Shown: in pieces, positions 1 through 7,334 of the stretch | How the letters are laid out: each line of letters begins with the position of its first letter | Position numbering within the stretch: position 1 is the stretch's first letter | DNA from: Bacteroidales bacterium UBA1182 | GTDB taxonomy: Bacteria; Bacteroidota; Bacteroidia; Bacteroidales; Bacteroidaceae | Assembly: GCA_002310015.1 (NCBI GenBank) | Contig: DBYQ01000076.1 | Span: 1-22,428, forward strand | DNA length: 22,428 bases | Reading direction: 5' to 3' | Program-made: the position numbers and the translations under genes | Notes under the pieces: generated by a model | The model's input: the letters and a program-made list of their open reading frames with translations, nothing else | The model's database searches: none | Told to the model about the DNA's origin: nothing

Positions 1-66
1 CTGCATTCCGTCACCGGAGTCACCTGAGAAGCGGACAACAACCTGATCCAATTCTTTAACTGTCAT
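1..66 (-). CDS. korA: 2-oxoacid:ferredoxin oxidoreductase alpha subunit, N-terminal fragment
   Basis: Only the first 22 codons lie in the window; the gene runs off the left edge. They encode MTVKELDQVVVRFSGDSGDG followed by Met-Gln. The RFSGDSGDGMQ stretch is the typical start of the gamma-domain of KorA-type 2-oxoacid:acceptor oxidoreductase alpha subunits in Bacteroidales. These enzymes reversibly convert 2-oxoglutarate or a related 2-oxoacid to the acyl-CoA, using ferredoxin and thiamine diphosphate in a complex with a KorB subunit. The ATG at 66 is preceded by a TAnnTTTG box 43 bases upstream. Family membership is well supported by the motif. The exact 2-oxoacid substrate cannot be judged from 22 residues. 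Confidence 0.72.
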   Translation of the reverse strand, partial: MTVKELDQVVVRFSGDSGDGMQ

Positions 67-109
67 AACTTTTGTATAGTGTTTATTGATTTTGCATATC
101 AAACGGATG

Positions 110-117
110 CAAAATTA
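110..117 (-). promoter_or_regulatory. Bacteroidetes-type -7 box for the oxidoreductase gene
   Basis: On the minus strand the bases read TAATTTTG followed by C, an exact match to the Bacteroidetes primary sigma factor -7 consensus TAnnTTTG. It lies 43 bases before the ATG at 66. I see no convincing TTTG-type -33 box at the usual spacing. Confidence 0.5.
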
Positions 118-230
118 CAATTTTATTCCTTTTATTGTTCGGATTTAAACCTATTTAGCAGACTTTTTGTACTTTATTTGCGGTATCTCTGTGAATATGC
201 AATATTTTATGCAGAAAATATGCATAACGA

Positions 231-261
231 AAGAAAGCCCGATTGCTAACCGGACTTTCTT
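231..261 (-). terminator. Rho-independent terminator after the Sel1/TonB-domain gene
   Basis: An inverted repeat with arms at 231-241 and 251-261 forms an 11-base-pair stem (AAGAAAGTCCG with CGGGCTTTCTT on the minus strand, one G-T pair) and a 9-base loop. It starts 20 bases after the stop codon at 281. The 3' arm itself is T-rich and runs into TTTC, as expected of a minus-strand terminator. The A-rich 5' arm could let it act on plus-strand transcripts too. Confidence 0.7.
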
Positions 262-280
262 GTAGATATAAATGCAGAAA

Positions 281-1510
281 TCAGAAACCAAATCCGCCTC
301 CGAATCCTCCCATACCTCCGTTACCGAAGGTTACTGTTGCGGTGTGCTGGGCTTGAACAGGTTTGCCGTTTTCATCTTGGGCAGGAATCCAGTCAGGCAT
401 TGTCATTACAACTCTCAGAGCCTCCTGGTTCATGAACGGCACCTCTGCACTGTTTGTTACCTTAGGATTGATTACAGCTCCGTCTGTATCAACTGTGAAT
501 GATACGGTGACTCTACCATTCTGTTTTTGAGCCTTGAGTGATTCAGGATATAATGTGTTGTTACGGATATACTGCTGCATCTGCTGCATTCCACCAAGGT
601 AGGTGGCCTGAATGGGGGCTGGTCCTTGTTGAGCAGGTGCTCCACCCGGTGCCCTGCCCGGTGCTCCACCCGGCGCTCCACCGCCAGGGAAGCCTCCTCC
701 TCCGAATCCACCGGGGAATCCGCCCATGCCTGCAGCAGGCTTCTTGGACTCTTCAATTTCCTCTGGAGTAGGCATAGGATCAATTCTCATAGGAATACCC
801 ATAGCGAGTATTTCCTTAAGCGAATCTATGTAATTTGAATAGTTGGGGAACTCAAGTTTAGACTGAAGCAGAATACGATACCACTTTTTTGCGTTTAGCA
901 CGGCGGCCGTATCATTGTCCAGACGCCATTTTTCCATACTGGTGGAACCTATCAGAGCCTGTACGTCAAGGATAGCCTCGTCTTTTTGGCTTACTTCAGA
1001 AACTTTAGGATAGGTTTCAAGGAGTTTTATGCCTCCGTCAATATATGATGGTTCTTTTTTGTATTTGCCGTATTCATTGTAAAAGCGTGCCAGCATGATG
1101 ATGGAGCGAGCATCGCCAGCCTTAACAGCTTTTTTAAGCCATTTTATTCCTTGTGAGAAGAATGCGTCATTATCCGGTTTTTTGAGCCAGAAAAGGAAGA
1201 AATAGTTACCAAGGTTGTATTGGGCGTCCAGATTGTTCTGCTTTGCGGCTGCATCAAGCAGATTAAGACCCATTTCCATGTTTGATTTGACATTTTTTCC
1301 TGACATACATTCCATACCAAGCAGGTTCATGGATTCTGCATCTCCTTTAATGACACCTTTCTTGTATCTGTCAATCAACTGCTGCATGGCCGGATTGGAA
1401 AGTTCTATTTTATCCATCTCCGCTTTGATAGAGTCTGAATTAACCTTTTGAGCAAATATCGGTAAAGATATTACAACCGATATGACTACTGAAATAATGA
1501 ATTTTCTCAT
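281..1510 (-). CDS. Secreted Sel1-repeat protein with C-terminal TonB domain
   Basis: This 409-residue protein starts with a signal peptide (residues 1-20, hydrophobic core then IFA|Q). Residues about 45-180 contain Sel1/TPR-like helical repeats, seen as A-x-x-x-L-G patterns with repeats of roughly 36 residues. A flexible Gly/Pro/Ala-rich linker covers 258-300 and includes four GGAP-like units. Residues about 305-396 look like a TonB C-terminal domain: an MQQYIRNNTLYPESLKAQ helix, GRVTVSFTVDTDGAV strands and a PDWIPAQDENGKPV hairpin. A Gly-rich tail ends the protein. TonB domains bind partner proteins in the periplasm. Here no membrane anchor is visible apart from the signal peptide, so it is probably a soluble periplasmic protein rather than a canonical energy-transducing TonB. 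It appears monocistronic, with its own candidate promoter and a terminator. The domain calls are good; the function is unknown. Confidence 0.85.
   Translation of the reverse strand: MRKFIISVVISVVISLPIFAQKVNSDSIKAEMDKIELSNPAMQQLIDRYKKGVIKGDAESMNLLGMECMSGKNVKSNMEMGLNLLDAAAKQNNLDAQYNLGNYFFLFWLKKPDNDAFFSQGIKWLKKAVKAGDARSIIMLARFYNEYGKYKKEPSYIDGGIKLLETYPKVSEVSQKDEAILDVQALIGSTSMEKWRLDNDTAAVLNAKKWYRILLQSKLEFPNYSNYIDSLKEILAMGIPMRIDPMPTPEEIEESKKPAAGMGGFPGGFGGGGFPGGGAPGGAPGRAPGGAPAQQGPAPIQATYLGGMQQMQQYIRNNTLYPESLKAQKQNGRVTVSFTVDTDGAVINPKVTNSAEVPFMNQEALRVVMTMPDWIPAQDENGKPVQAQHTATVTFGNGGMGGFGGGFGF
636..683. repeat. Four 12-base tandem units encoding GGAP repeats
   Basis: Four consecutive 12-base units (636-647, 648-659, 660-671, 672-683) are variants of GGTGCTCCACCC; the first and third are identical. 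On the minus strand they encode the GGAP/GRAP stretch around residues 276-292 of the Sel1/TonB-domain protein. Such short coding repeats can change copy number by slippage, here in whole four-residue steps without a frameshift. Confidence 0.75.
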
Positions 1511-1531
1511 TGCATTAATTATTGGTTAATG

Positions 1532-1539
1532 CAAATATC
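1532..1539 (-). promoter_or_regulatory. Candidate -7 box for the Sel1/TonB-domain gene
   Basis: The minus strand reads GATATTTG followed by C, seven of eight positions of TAnnTTTG (the first T is G). It lies 21 bases before the ATG at 1510. It sits just downstream of the secDF terminator, which supports separate transcription of this gene. Confidence 0.35.
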
Positions 1540-1576
1540 GGCATTTAGTTGAAATGTGAAATATATTTAAAGAAAA

Positions 1577-1615
1577 AAATGACCGGAGTCAGAATTTTTC
1601 TAACTCCGGTCATTT
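1577..1615 (-). terminator. Rho-independent terminator of secDF
   Basis: Arms at 1577-1589 and 1603-1615 form a perfect 13-base-pair stem (AAATGACCGGAGT with ACTCCGGTCATTT) around a 13-base loop. The loop holds a further AGAA/TTCT pairing. On the minus strand the stem is followed by TTTTCTTT. It begins 16 bases after the secDF stop. Confidence 0.85.
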
Positions 1616-1631
1616 AATATATCAGTAGATA

Positions 1632-4600
1632 TTATGCCTTGGCAGCAACCTCCTCCTTTTCCTTCTTGGTCTTTTTCATAACCATGTAAGCGGTAGGAGC
1701 AGCCACGAACAGTGATGAGCATGTGCCGAATACAACACCCAGAATCATTGCGAATGCAAAGCTGCGGATGCTGTCACCACCCAGGAAGAAGATAGCCAGC
1801 AATACGATCAAAGTACTTACTGAAGTATTGATGGTACGGGCCAGCGTGGTGTTCAGGGCATCGTCAAACAACTGCTTGCGGTTGCGCTTGGGATAGAGGC
1901 CGGTAAACTCACGGATACGGTCAAATATAACCACCTTATCGTTAATTGAGTAACCGATAGCTGTCAGCACGGCACCGATGAATGTCTGGTCAATCTCAAG
2001 TGAGAATGGCATCCATCCCCAGCAGATTGAATACATACCTATTATAATAAGGGTATCAAAGCAGAGGGCAAAAATAGCACCTACTGAGTACGCCACGTTG
2101 CGGAAACGAATCAGGATGTAGAGGAATATGGCAATCAGAGCCAGAATCACAGAGATGATAGCACCGCGTGTGATATCCTCAGCTATTGAAGGACCTACTT
2201 TCTGTGAACTGATGATTGATCCGCCGTCACGGTTCTCACGATCGATGAATGTGGCAAGTGTCAGGTTTGAACTGAGCTTGCCGGCTTTCTTAAGTGATGT
2301 GAACAGGAACTCCTCAATCTCAGAATCAATGGTCTCTGACTCCTCATCAATACGGTAGTTGGTTGAGATACGGATTGTCTTGTGGTCTGTACCCAAAGCG
2401 ATAGCCTGGACATTGTCCTCAGTTATCACATCCTGAAGGATAGAACGTACCTCTTCCGGCTCAACCGGCTCCTCAAACTGAACTACAAAGTTACGACCAC
2501 CTGTAAAGTCGATACTCTTGCTGAGTCCGCGGGTAGCAAGGAATGCTACGCAGATGATTGCAATAACACCGAATATCACGAATGATGTCTTGGCGGCCTG
2601 CATGAACTTGACAGAAGTGTTCTGCATCATATTCTTTGAGAATGCAGTGGTGAATGTCAGGTTCTGCATCTTGCCCTTTCCAAGGAAGTGTTCATAAACG
2701 ATACGTGTCAGGAACACTGCAGTAAAGAATGAGCAGATGATACCGATAATCAGTGTTGTGGCGAATCCGCGGATAGGACCTGTACCGAAGTTGAACAGGA
2801 TGATACCAGTTATTATAGATGTGAAGTTGGAGTCAAAGATAGCAGAGAAAGCGTTCTTGTAACCGTCTGTAAGAGCGGCCTGAACACTCTTGCCACCCTT
2901 GAGTTCCTCCTTGGTGCGCTCGTAGATAAGCACGTTGGCATCGACAGCCATACCCAGAGTAAGTACGATACCTGCTATACCTGACATGGTAAGAGCAGCC
3001 TGGAATGAGGTGAGGATACCCAGTGTGAAGAAGAAGTTCAGCAGAAGAGCTCCGTTGGCGATCATACCCGGAACGAATCCGTAGATGACGCACATATAGA
3101 TCATCAGGATGATGAATGCTATAATGAATGAGTTGAATCCCTTCTGGATTGATTCCTGACCGAGTGAAGGACCTACAATGTCCTCCTGGACGATCTTGGC
3201 GGGAGCAGGCATCTTACCTGACTTAAGTACGTTGGCAAGGTCCTGAGTCTCCTCAACGGTGAAGTTACCTGAAATCTCGGAACGTCCGCCGGAAATCTCG
3301 TCTTTTACGTTAGGAGCACTATAAACATAACCGTCAAGTACTATTGCGATACCGCGACCTACATTCTGTCTTGTAAGAGTAGCCCACTTGCGTGCGCCCT
3401 CAGCGTTCATAGCCATACTTACAACAGGATTACCATGCTGGTCAAAGTCTGCCTTTGATTCAGTTACGACATCACCTGTAAGGTCTGGCAGACCGTTCTT
3501 GTTGTCACTCTTAATGTTGAAGAGCTCAAAATACTGCTCAGAATCGTTGAAAGACTTGACACCCCACAGGAAAACGAGGTCACGGGGCAGGATAGCCTTA
3601 GCCTCGGGGCTGGTAAGCATACGGTTGATCTCAGCTGTATCAGAGTAGTGTGCTATACCGGCAACCCACTCACCGCCCTGTGATGGATAGGGGTTGAGGC
3701 GTGCAAACAGCGGATTGCTCTTGCGCAGTGCCTCGCGCTGTGCGGCTGTTGCCTTGGCATTCTCCTGTTCATCATCACTCTCTATGAGCTGGTCTATCAG
3801 TTCGTCGCTTTCTGGTTTAGCTGTTTCCTCAGCAGTGGTAGCAGTCTCCTCTGCCTTGGCTTCCTCAGGATTTTCATCGGCATACTTCTGGGCCAGACGG
3901 CTGTCCAAGCGGTTAAGTACGTCCTGAATCTCTACGGTCTTGTAGGTCTCCCAGAATTCCAGGTTTGCTGAACCCTGGAGGAGCTTACGTACACGCTCGG
4001 GCTCCTTAATACCGGGAAGCTCAACCATGATACGGCCCTGCTTTCCTGCAAGTTCCTGAATATTGGGCTGTGCTACACCAAAGCGGTCGATACGTGTGCG
4101 CAAAACATTGAATGAGTTTGCTACAGCAGCGTTAACCTCTTCCTTGAGAACAGTTACTATTTCTGCATTAGGTGTCTGTGCGTTGATTTTCTCTTTAAGG
4201 TTTGATGTTGCAAAGAATGTGCTCAACTTGGCATCAGGACCGGCTATCTTGGCGTATTCCTCAGCAAAGATATCCACAAAATTGTCCTGACTGCTTATCG
4301 AACGTTTCTTGGCAGCGGCCATTGTCTCCGTGAATACTGGATCCTGGCTGTTATTGGCAAGAACCTTGACTACGTCGGGTATTGAAACTTCAAGTATAAC
4401 GTTCATACCGCCCTTAAGATCCAGACCAAGACCGATCTGCATCTCACGGCACTCTTTGTATGAATAGATACCCAACCAGACCTTTTTGTTCATTACAGAG
4501 TCAAGATAGGCCTGTTCATCCTGACTCTGGGCAGCTTTGTTCTCAATGCTGCGGGTCTTGAATGTAAAGGAGAGATAGAACAGACACACCAGTGTCAGTG

Positions 4601-4637
4601 CTATCGCAAAAATCTTTACGAATCCTTTGTTTTGCAT
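1632..4637 (-). CDS. secDF: SecDF fused protein-export membrane protein
   Basis: This 1001-residue protein joins SecD (about 1-665) and SecF (about 670-1001), the fused form common in Bacteroidetes. SecDF uses the proton gradient to pull preproteins from the SecYEG channel into the periplasm. Visible landmarks are an N-terminal membrane segment (residues 7-25), the SecD DLKGG motif (73-77), RTRIDRFGV (180-188), and the membrane motif GIAGIVLTLGMAVDANVLIYER with Asp566 and Asn568. Then follow the SecF SIDFTGG motif (708-714) and SINDKVVIFDR (897-907). Twelve membrane segments are expected. Residues about 252-300 form a low-complexity Glu/Ala/Thr-rich acidic insertion in the periplasmic SecD domain. 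The gene has its own promoter candidate and a strong terminator. Confidence 0.97.
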   Translation of the reverse strand: MQNKGFVKIFAIALTLVCLFYLSFTFKTRSIENKAAQSQDEQAYLDSVMNKKVWLGIYSYKECREMQIGLGLDLKGGMNVILEVSIPDVVKVLANNSQDPVFTETMAAAKKRSISSQDNFVDIFAEEYAKIAGPDAKLSTFFATSNLKEKINAQTPNAEIVTVLKEEVNAAVANSFNVLRTRIDRFGVAQPNIQELAGKQGRIMVELPGIKEPERVRKLLQGSANLEFWETYKTVEIQDVLNRLDSRLAQKYADENPEEAKAEETATTAEETAKPESDELIDQLIESDDEQENAKATAAQREALRKSNPLFARLNPYPSQGGEWVAGIAHYSDTAEINRMLTSPEAKAILPRDLVFLWGVKSFNDSEQYFELFNIKSDNKNGLPDLTGDVVTESKADFDQHGNPVVSMAMNAEGARKWATLTRQNVGRGIAIVLDGYVYSAPNVKDEISGGRSEISGNFTVEETQDLANVLKSGKMPAPAKIVQEDIVGPSLGQESIQKGFNSFIIAFIILMIYMCVIYGFVPGMIANGALLLNFFFTLGILTSFQAALTMSGIAGIVLTLGMAVDANVLIYERTKEELKGGKSVQAALTDGYKNAFSAIFDSNFTSIITGIILFNFGTGPIRGFATTLIIGIICSFFTAVFLTRIVYEHFLGKGKMQNLTFTTAFSKNMMQNTSVKFMQAAKTSFVIFGVIAIICVAFLATRGLSKSIDFTGGRNFVVQFEEPVEPEEVRSILQDVITEDNVQAIALGTDHKTIRISTNYRIDEESETIDSEIEEFLFTSLKKAGKLSSNLTLATFIDRENRDGGSIISSQKVGPSIAEDITRGAIISVILALIAIFLYILIRFRNVAYSVGAIFALCFDTLIIIGMYSICWGWMPFSLEIDQTFIGAVLTAIGYSINDKVVIFDRIREFTGLYPKRNRKQLFDDALNTTLARTINTSVSTLIVLLAIFFLGGDSIRSFAFAMILGVVFGTCSSLFVAAPTAYMVMKKTKKEKEEVAAKA

Positions 4638-4694
4638 ACTGTTTTATTGTGTTATTAAATTATTTGTGCGCGTGTGCGTAAAATTTCAAGGGTG

Positions 4695-4702
4695 CAAATA
4701 TA
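4695..4702 (-). promoter_or_regulatory. secDF: -7 box for secDF
   Basis: The minus strand reads TATATTTG followed by C, an exact TAnnTTTG match, 57 bases upstream of the secDF ATG at 4637. A TTG lies 22 bases upstream of the box, slightly beyond the usual -33 spacing. The position suggests that secDF is transcribed independently of the gene ending at 4779. Confidence 0.55.
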
Positions 4703-4778
4703 GGGATTTTTTTTGTCCGAAAGACAATCTCTTGAAAATAATAGGGCTAAAAATGGGTATTAGTTCTTTGTTCGGGAA

Positions 4779-5855
4779 TCAGAAACGCAGTTTTGATATT
4801 ACCGGATAGTGGTCACTGTCTTTCTGGGTACGGTCTATCCAGGTGTACAACGGAGTGATATTCTTGCTGCAGAAGATATGGTCTATGCGGTAGTACAGCC
4901 TGTGCTCGTGATATGTTATGCCCATTCCGCTGCCGGATTTTGCATAGGTGTCGTGCAGGAACCGGTCAAATACGTGGTAGGAGTATGATAGCGGAGTGTC
5001 ATTGAAATCACCGCAAACAATCACATATCTGGCTGTCTCGTCGTGGGCGCGGTCTGCTATCATGCGTGCTTGGGCTGCTCTTTGGGTCGTTGACTCAAGC
5101 AGTCTTTTTATAACTTGTTTGGATGCTTTGTAGTGGGTGCTGTCAGTGGGATTCTTAATGAATGTCTGGTATTCGGCTATCTGATCCTCCTTTAGCTTGT
5201 TTGACTGGAGGTGGCAGTTGTAGACGGCAAGAGTGTCTTTATCAATCAGAATTTTCAGATACAGGCAACTGTTACTGGAGTTTTCAAAATTGATGGTCTC
5301 ATTGTAGAGAATGGGGTATTTTGACATACATGCCTCAGTTGTAACTCCATCGGGTATGGCTATGTATGGATACTGGCTTGTTATCCGCTTTACATTTAAT
5401 GTCTTGTTTATAACGGAACGCGGTACCTCCTGAAGAAAAACAAGGTCAGCATCAAGCCCTATAGTATAGTTAAGTACAGGGTTGGCTATTGTCCAGTCCT
5501 TGTTGTCGTCAATTCCAAATCCTTCAGTGTTATATGAGACTATGGTCAGATATGGTTGCTGAGCCTTCTCTGCTTTGTGAAAATGTAGAGGGAAATATTT
5601 CAGGGTAGGGATTATGCATATTAATATGGCTGCTATTGGTATGAGTATCCCTTTCTTCCAGGTGAGCAACCAGAGAATGAGGAACATGAAATTCAGGAAG
5701 AAGAAAATTGGAAAAGTTAATCCTGAAAGAGAGGCGAACGGCCATTTCCCCATCGGTGCTACAATTGATCCGTAGCAACTGAAGATGAGCATAAAGGCCA
5801 TCACAATGTTGACAGCCATTAACGGATAAACCACCAGTTTCCCAATGAATTTCAT
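4779..5855 (-). CDS. Membrane-anchored endonuclease/exonuclease/phosphatase-family protein
   Basis: The first 90 of 358 residues hold three hydrophobic membrane segments (about 8-28, 42-64 and 68-86). The rest is an endonuclease/exonuclease/phosphatase domain. The expected metal and catalytic residues are present: Asn109 (SYNTEG), Glu143 (LQEVPR), His215 (CHLQS), Asp283 and Asn285 (GDFNDTP), Asp325 (YRIDHI), and Asp348-His349 (SDHYPV). Members of this fold cut phosphodiester bonds in DNA, RNA, inositol phosphates or sphingomyelin, and the substrate cannot be told from sequence alone. With three membrane helices the catalytic domain probably faces the periplasm if the N-terminus is cytoplasmic. 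The ATG overlaps the stop of the upstream rhomboid gene by four bases (ATGA), so translation is likely coupled. The fold is confident; the role is unknown. Confidence 0.9.
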   Translation of the reverse strand: MKFIGKLVVYPLMAVNIVMAFMLIFSCYGSIVAPMGKWPFASLSGLTFPIFFFLNFMFLILWLLTWKKGILIPIAAILICIIPTLKYFPLHFHKAEKAQQPYLTIVSYNTEGFGIDDNKDWTIANPVLNYTIGLDADLVFLQEVPRSVINKTLNVKRITSQYPYIAIPDGVTTEACMSKYPILYNETINFENSSNSCLYLKILIDKDTLAVYNCHLQSNKLKEDQIAEYQTFIKNPTDSTHYKASKQVIKRLLESTTQRAAQARMIADRAHDETARYVIVCGDFNDTPLSYSYHVFDRFLHDTYAKSGSGMGITYHEHRLYYRIDHIFCSKNITPLYTWIDRTQKDSDHYPVISKLRF

Positions 5856-6571
5856 GAGATCTTTTGTCTGTGAATGAGATTATCCAGCCATACGGCAATA
5901 GTCGTGACAGGCGATGTTAAATCCTTGCCTTTGCTCAGCATCCTGTTGAAAAACCAACCAGTGGCGGCAGCTCCCAAATGGACGGCATCAGTAGCAGGGT
6001 TTGCATTAGGCAAAATGGCCAGGTCTATCAGTGCCAGCGCCATTACTATATATTTTATCTTGACGGGACCTATCAGAGGTATAGGTTCTGTACTATCCGG
6101 TGCCCTGAAGGCAAGTGCTGTGCAGAATGCCAGGATACACGCCGAACAGAGTGGTATGCTTTCAGACCATTCTCTTTTCTGGAGTGAGGGAAACAGTAAA
6201 AAAACACCGGTGAAAACGAGCATTCCTGCAATACCTCCCATGATATAAAGGCCGCGTAATGCGTTGGATGTGAAATATCTCAGGAATATGCTTCCAAGCC
6301 AGTAAAGAACAATCATATTGAAAATCAAATGCCATAATCCCCAGCTTGTAAACAGGGAGGTTGCGATTGTCCAGGGCCTGTATAGCAGGAGTATAGGTTT
6401 CCAGGGATAGTTAAGGACTATATAGGCAAGCCTGCTTTCTCCAAAAGAGAAAAGAGTGAATATGATGTCAAGAAGAAGGGTAAAGACAAACACTCCGCAG
6501 TTTATAAAGAGCAGACGTGTAAGTATATCGCCTGTCCTGAATTTTTCCTTCAGTTCCTCTAACAGATTCAT
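5852..6571 (-). CDS. Divergent rhomboid-family membrane protein
   Basis: This is a 239-residue protein with about six membrane segments and the rhomboid pattern. HLIFNM (His81, Asn85) corresponds to the HxxxN of membrane segment 2. Ser143 sits in the position of the catalytic serine, but in the sequence LCSA instead of GxSG or GxSA. His198 (AVHLGA) matches the catalytic histidine. The Ser/His dyad is therefore kept while the glycine of GxSx, which helps form the oxyanion hole, is replaced by Leu141. It may be a weak protease or an inactive pseudoprotease. Its start overlaps the stop of the upstream rhomboid by one base (TAATG) and its stop overlaps the downstream start by four, so it is the middle gene of a coupled three-gene operon. 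Confidence 0.88.
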   Translation of the reverse strand: MNLLEELKEKFRTGDILTRLLFINCGVFVFTLLLDIIFTLFSFGESRLAYIVLNYPWKPILLLYRPWTIATSLFTSWGLWHLIFNMIVLYWLGSIFLRYFTSNALRGLYIMGGIAGMLVFTGVFLLFPSLQKREWSESIPLCSACILAFCTALAFRAPDSTEPIPLIGPVKIKYIVMALALIDLAILPNANPATDAVHLGAAATGWFFNRMLSKGKDLTSPVTTIAVWLDNLIHRQKIS

Positions 6572-7260
6572 TACCAGGTGAATTTAATATGGTTGTCCTT
6601 GCGATCCTTGTGCTTCCAGTAAAGCAGGATAAGGAATCCTGCCAGCATGCCGCCCAGATGTGCAAAGTGGGCTACGTTATCGGCTGCGTTGGCCCTTAGT
6701 CCGAGCAACAGCTCAATGGCAACGTATCCTATCACCAGCCATTTGGCTTTGATGGGAACTGGTATGGGTATTATGAACAGTTGGTTGTCAGGGAATGTCA
6801 TTCCGTAGCCCAAAAGTATTCCGTAAACCGCTCCTGATGCTCCGACAGTAAGGAAAGCGTTCATGTAGGATCTGAGAGCATGGATGACTTCTGGTGTTAT
6901 CTCCAATCCTGATTGTGCCAAAGTAATTTCATACTGAACATACTGGAACAGTTCCTGTGTCAGTCCGGCGCCTATGCCGCAGAGCAGATAAAAAATCAGA
7001 AAACGGTTGGAACCCCACTGTATCTCCATGATGCGTCCGAACATCCATACGGCAAACATATTGAGGAATATATGTTGGAATCCTTCATGAAGGAACATAT
7101 AGGTTACGAGCTGCCAGATCCTGAAACCCGGGGCAAGAAAAAAATGTAGCCCGAACAGTTTCTCAAGGTCAATCCCGTATTTGGCCATTGCCATTGTGCC
7201 CATCCAGCAAAGAACGTTGATGATGAGCAGATTCTTGGTTATAGGGGGTAACTTGTTCAT
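6571..7260 (-). CDS. Rhomboid intramembrane serine protease
   Basis: This 229-residue protein has six or seven membrane segments. Rhomboids cut membrane-spanning substrates within the bilayer using a Ser-His dyad. All key motifs are intact: HIFLNM with His63 and Asn67, GASGAVYG with catalytic Ser142, and HFAHLGG with catalytic His201. It is the first gene of the operon that continues with a second, more divergent rhomboid and an endonuclease/exonuclease/phosphatase-family protein. The start at 7260 has a candidate -7 box 26 bases upstream, back to back with the argS promoter. Natural substrates are not predictable from the sequence. Confidence 0.95.
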   Translation of the reverse strand: MNKLPPITKNLLIINVLCWMGTMAMAKYGIDLEKLFGLHFFLAPGFRIWQLVTYMFLHEGFQHIFLNMFAVWMFGRIMEIQWGSNRFLIFYLLCGIGAGLTQELFQYVQYEITLAQSGLEITPEVIHALRSYMNAFLTVGASGAVYGILLGYGMTFPDNQLFIIPIPVPIKAKWLVIGYVAIELLLGLRANAADNVAHFAHLGGMLAGFLILLYWKHKDRKDNHIKFTW

Positions 7261-7286
7261 TTATACATAAACTATGTTATGAGCCG

Positions 7287-7294
7287 CAAAAGTA
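7287..7294 (-). promoter_or_regulatory. -7 box for the rhomboid operon
   Basis: The minus strand reads TACTTTTG followed by C, an exact TAnnTTTG match 26 bases before the rhomboid ATG at 7260. It lies only 13 bases from the opposing argS -7 box, so the two promoters overlap in the DNA that RNA polymerase would cover. Confidence 0.55.
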
Positions 7295-7307
7295 GCCAAT
7301 TTTTCAG

Positions 7308-7315
7308 TAACTTTG
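7308..7315 (+). promoter_or_regulatory. argS: -7 box for argS
   Basis: TAACTTTG followed by C is an exact match to TAnnTTTG. The ATG of argS begins 19 bases after its end, so if this box is used the transcript leader is only about a dozen bases. No clear -33 TTTG is seen in the upstream region, which is shared with the divergent rhomboid promoter. Confidence 0.55.
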
Positions 7316-7334
7316 CGGTCAATAAATCAAATAT

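Noticed and set aside
5874..6248. Open reading frame of 124 codons on the plus strand
   Set aside because: It lies antisense within the second rhomboid gene and has no recognisable features.
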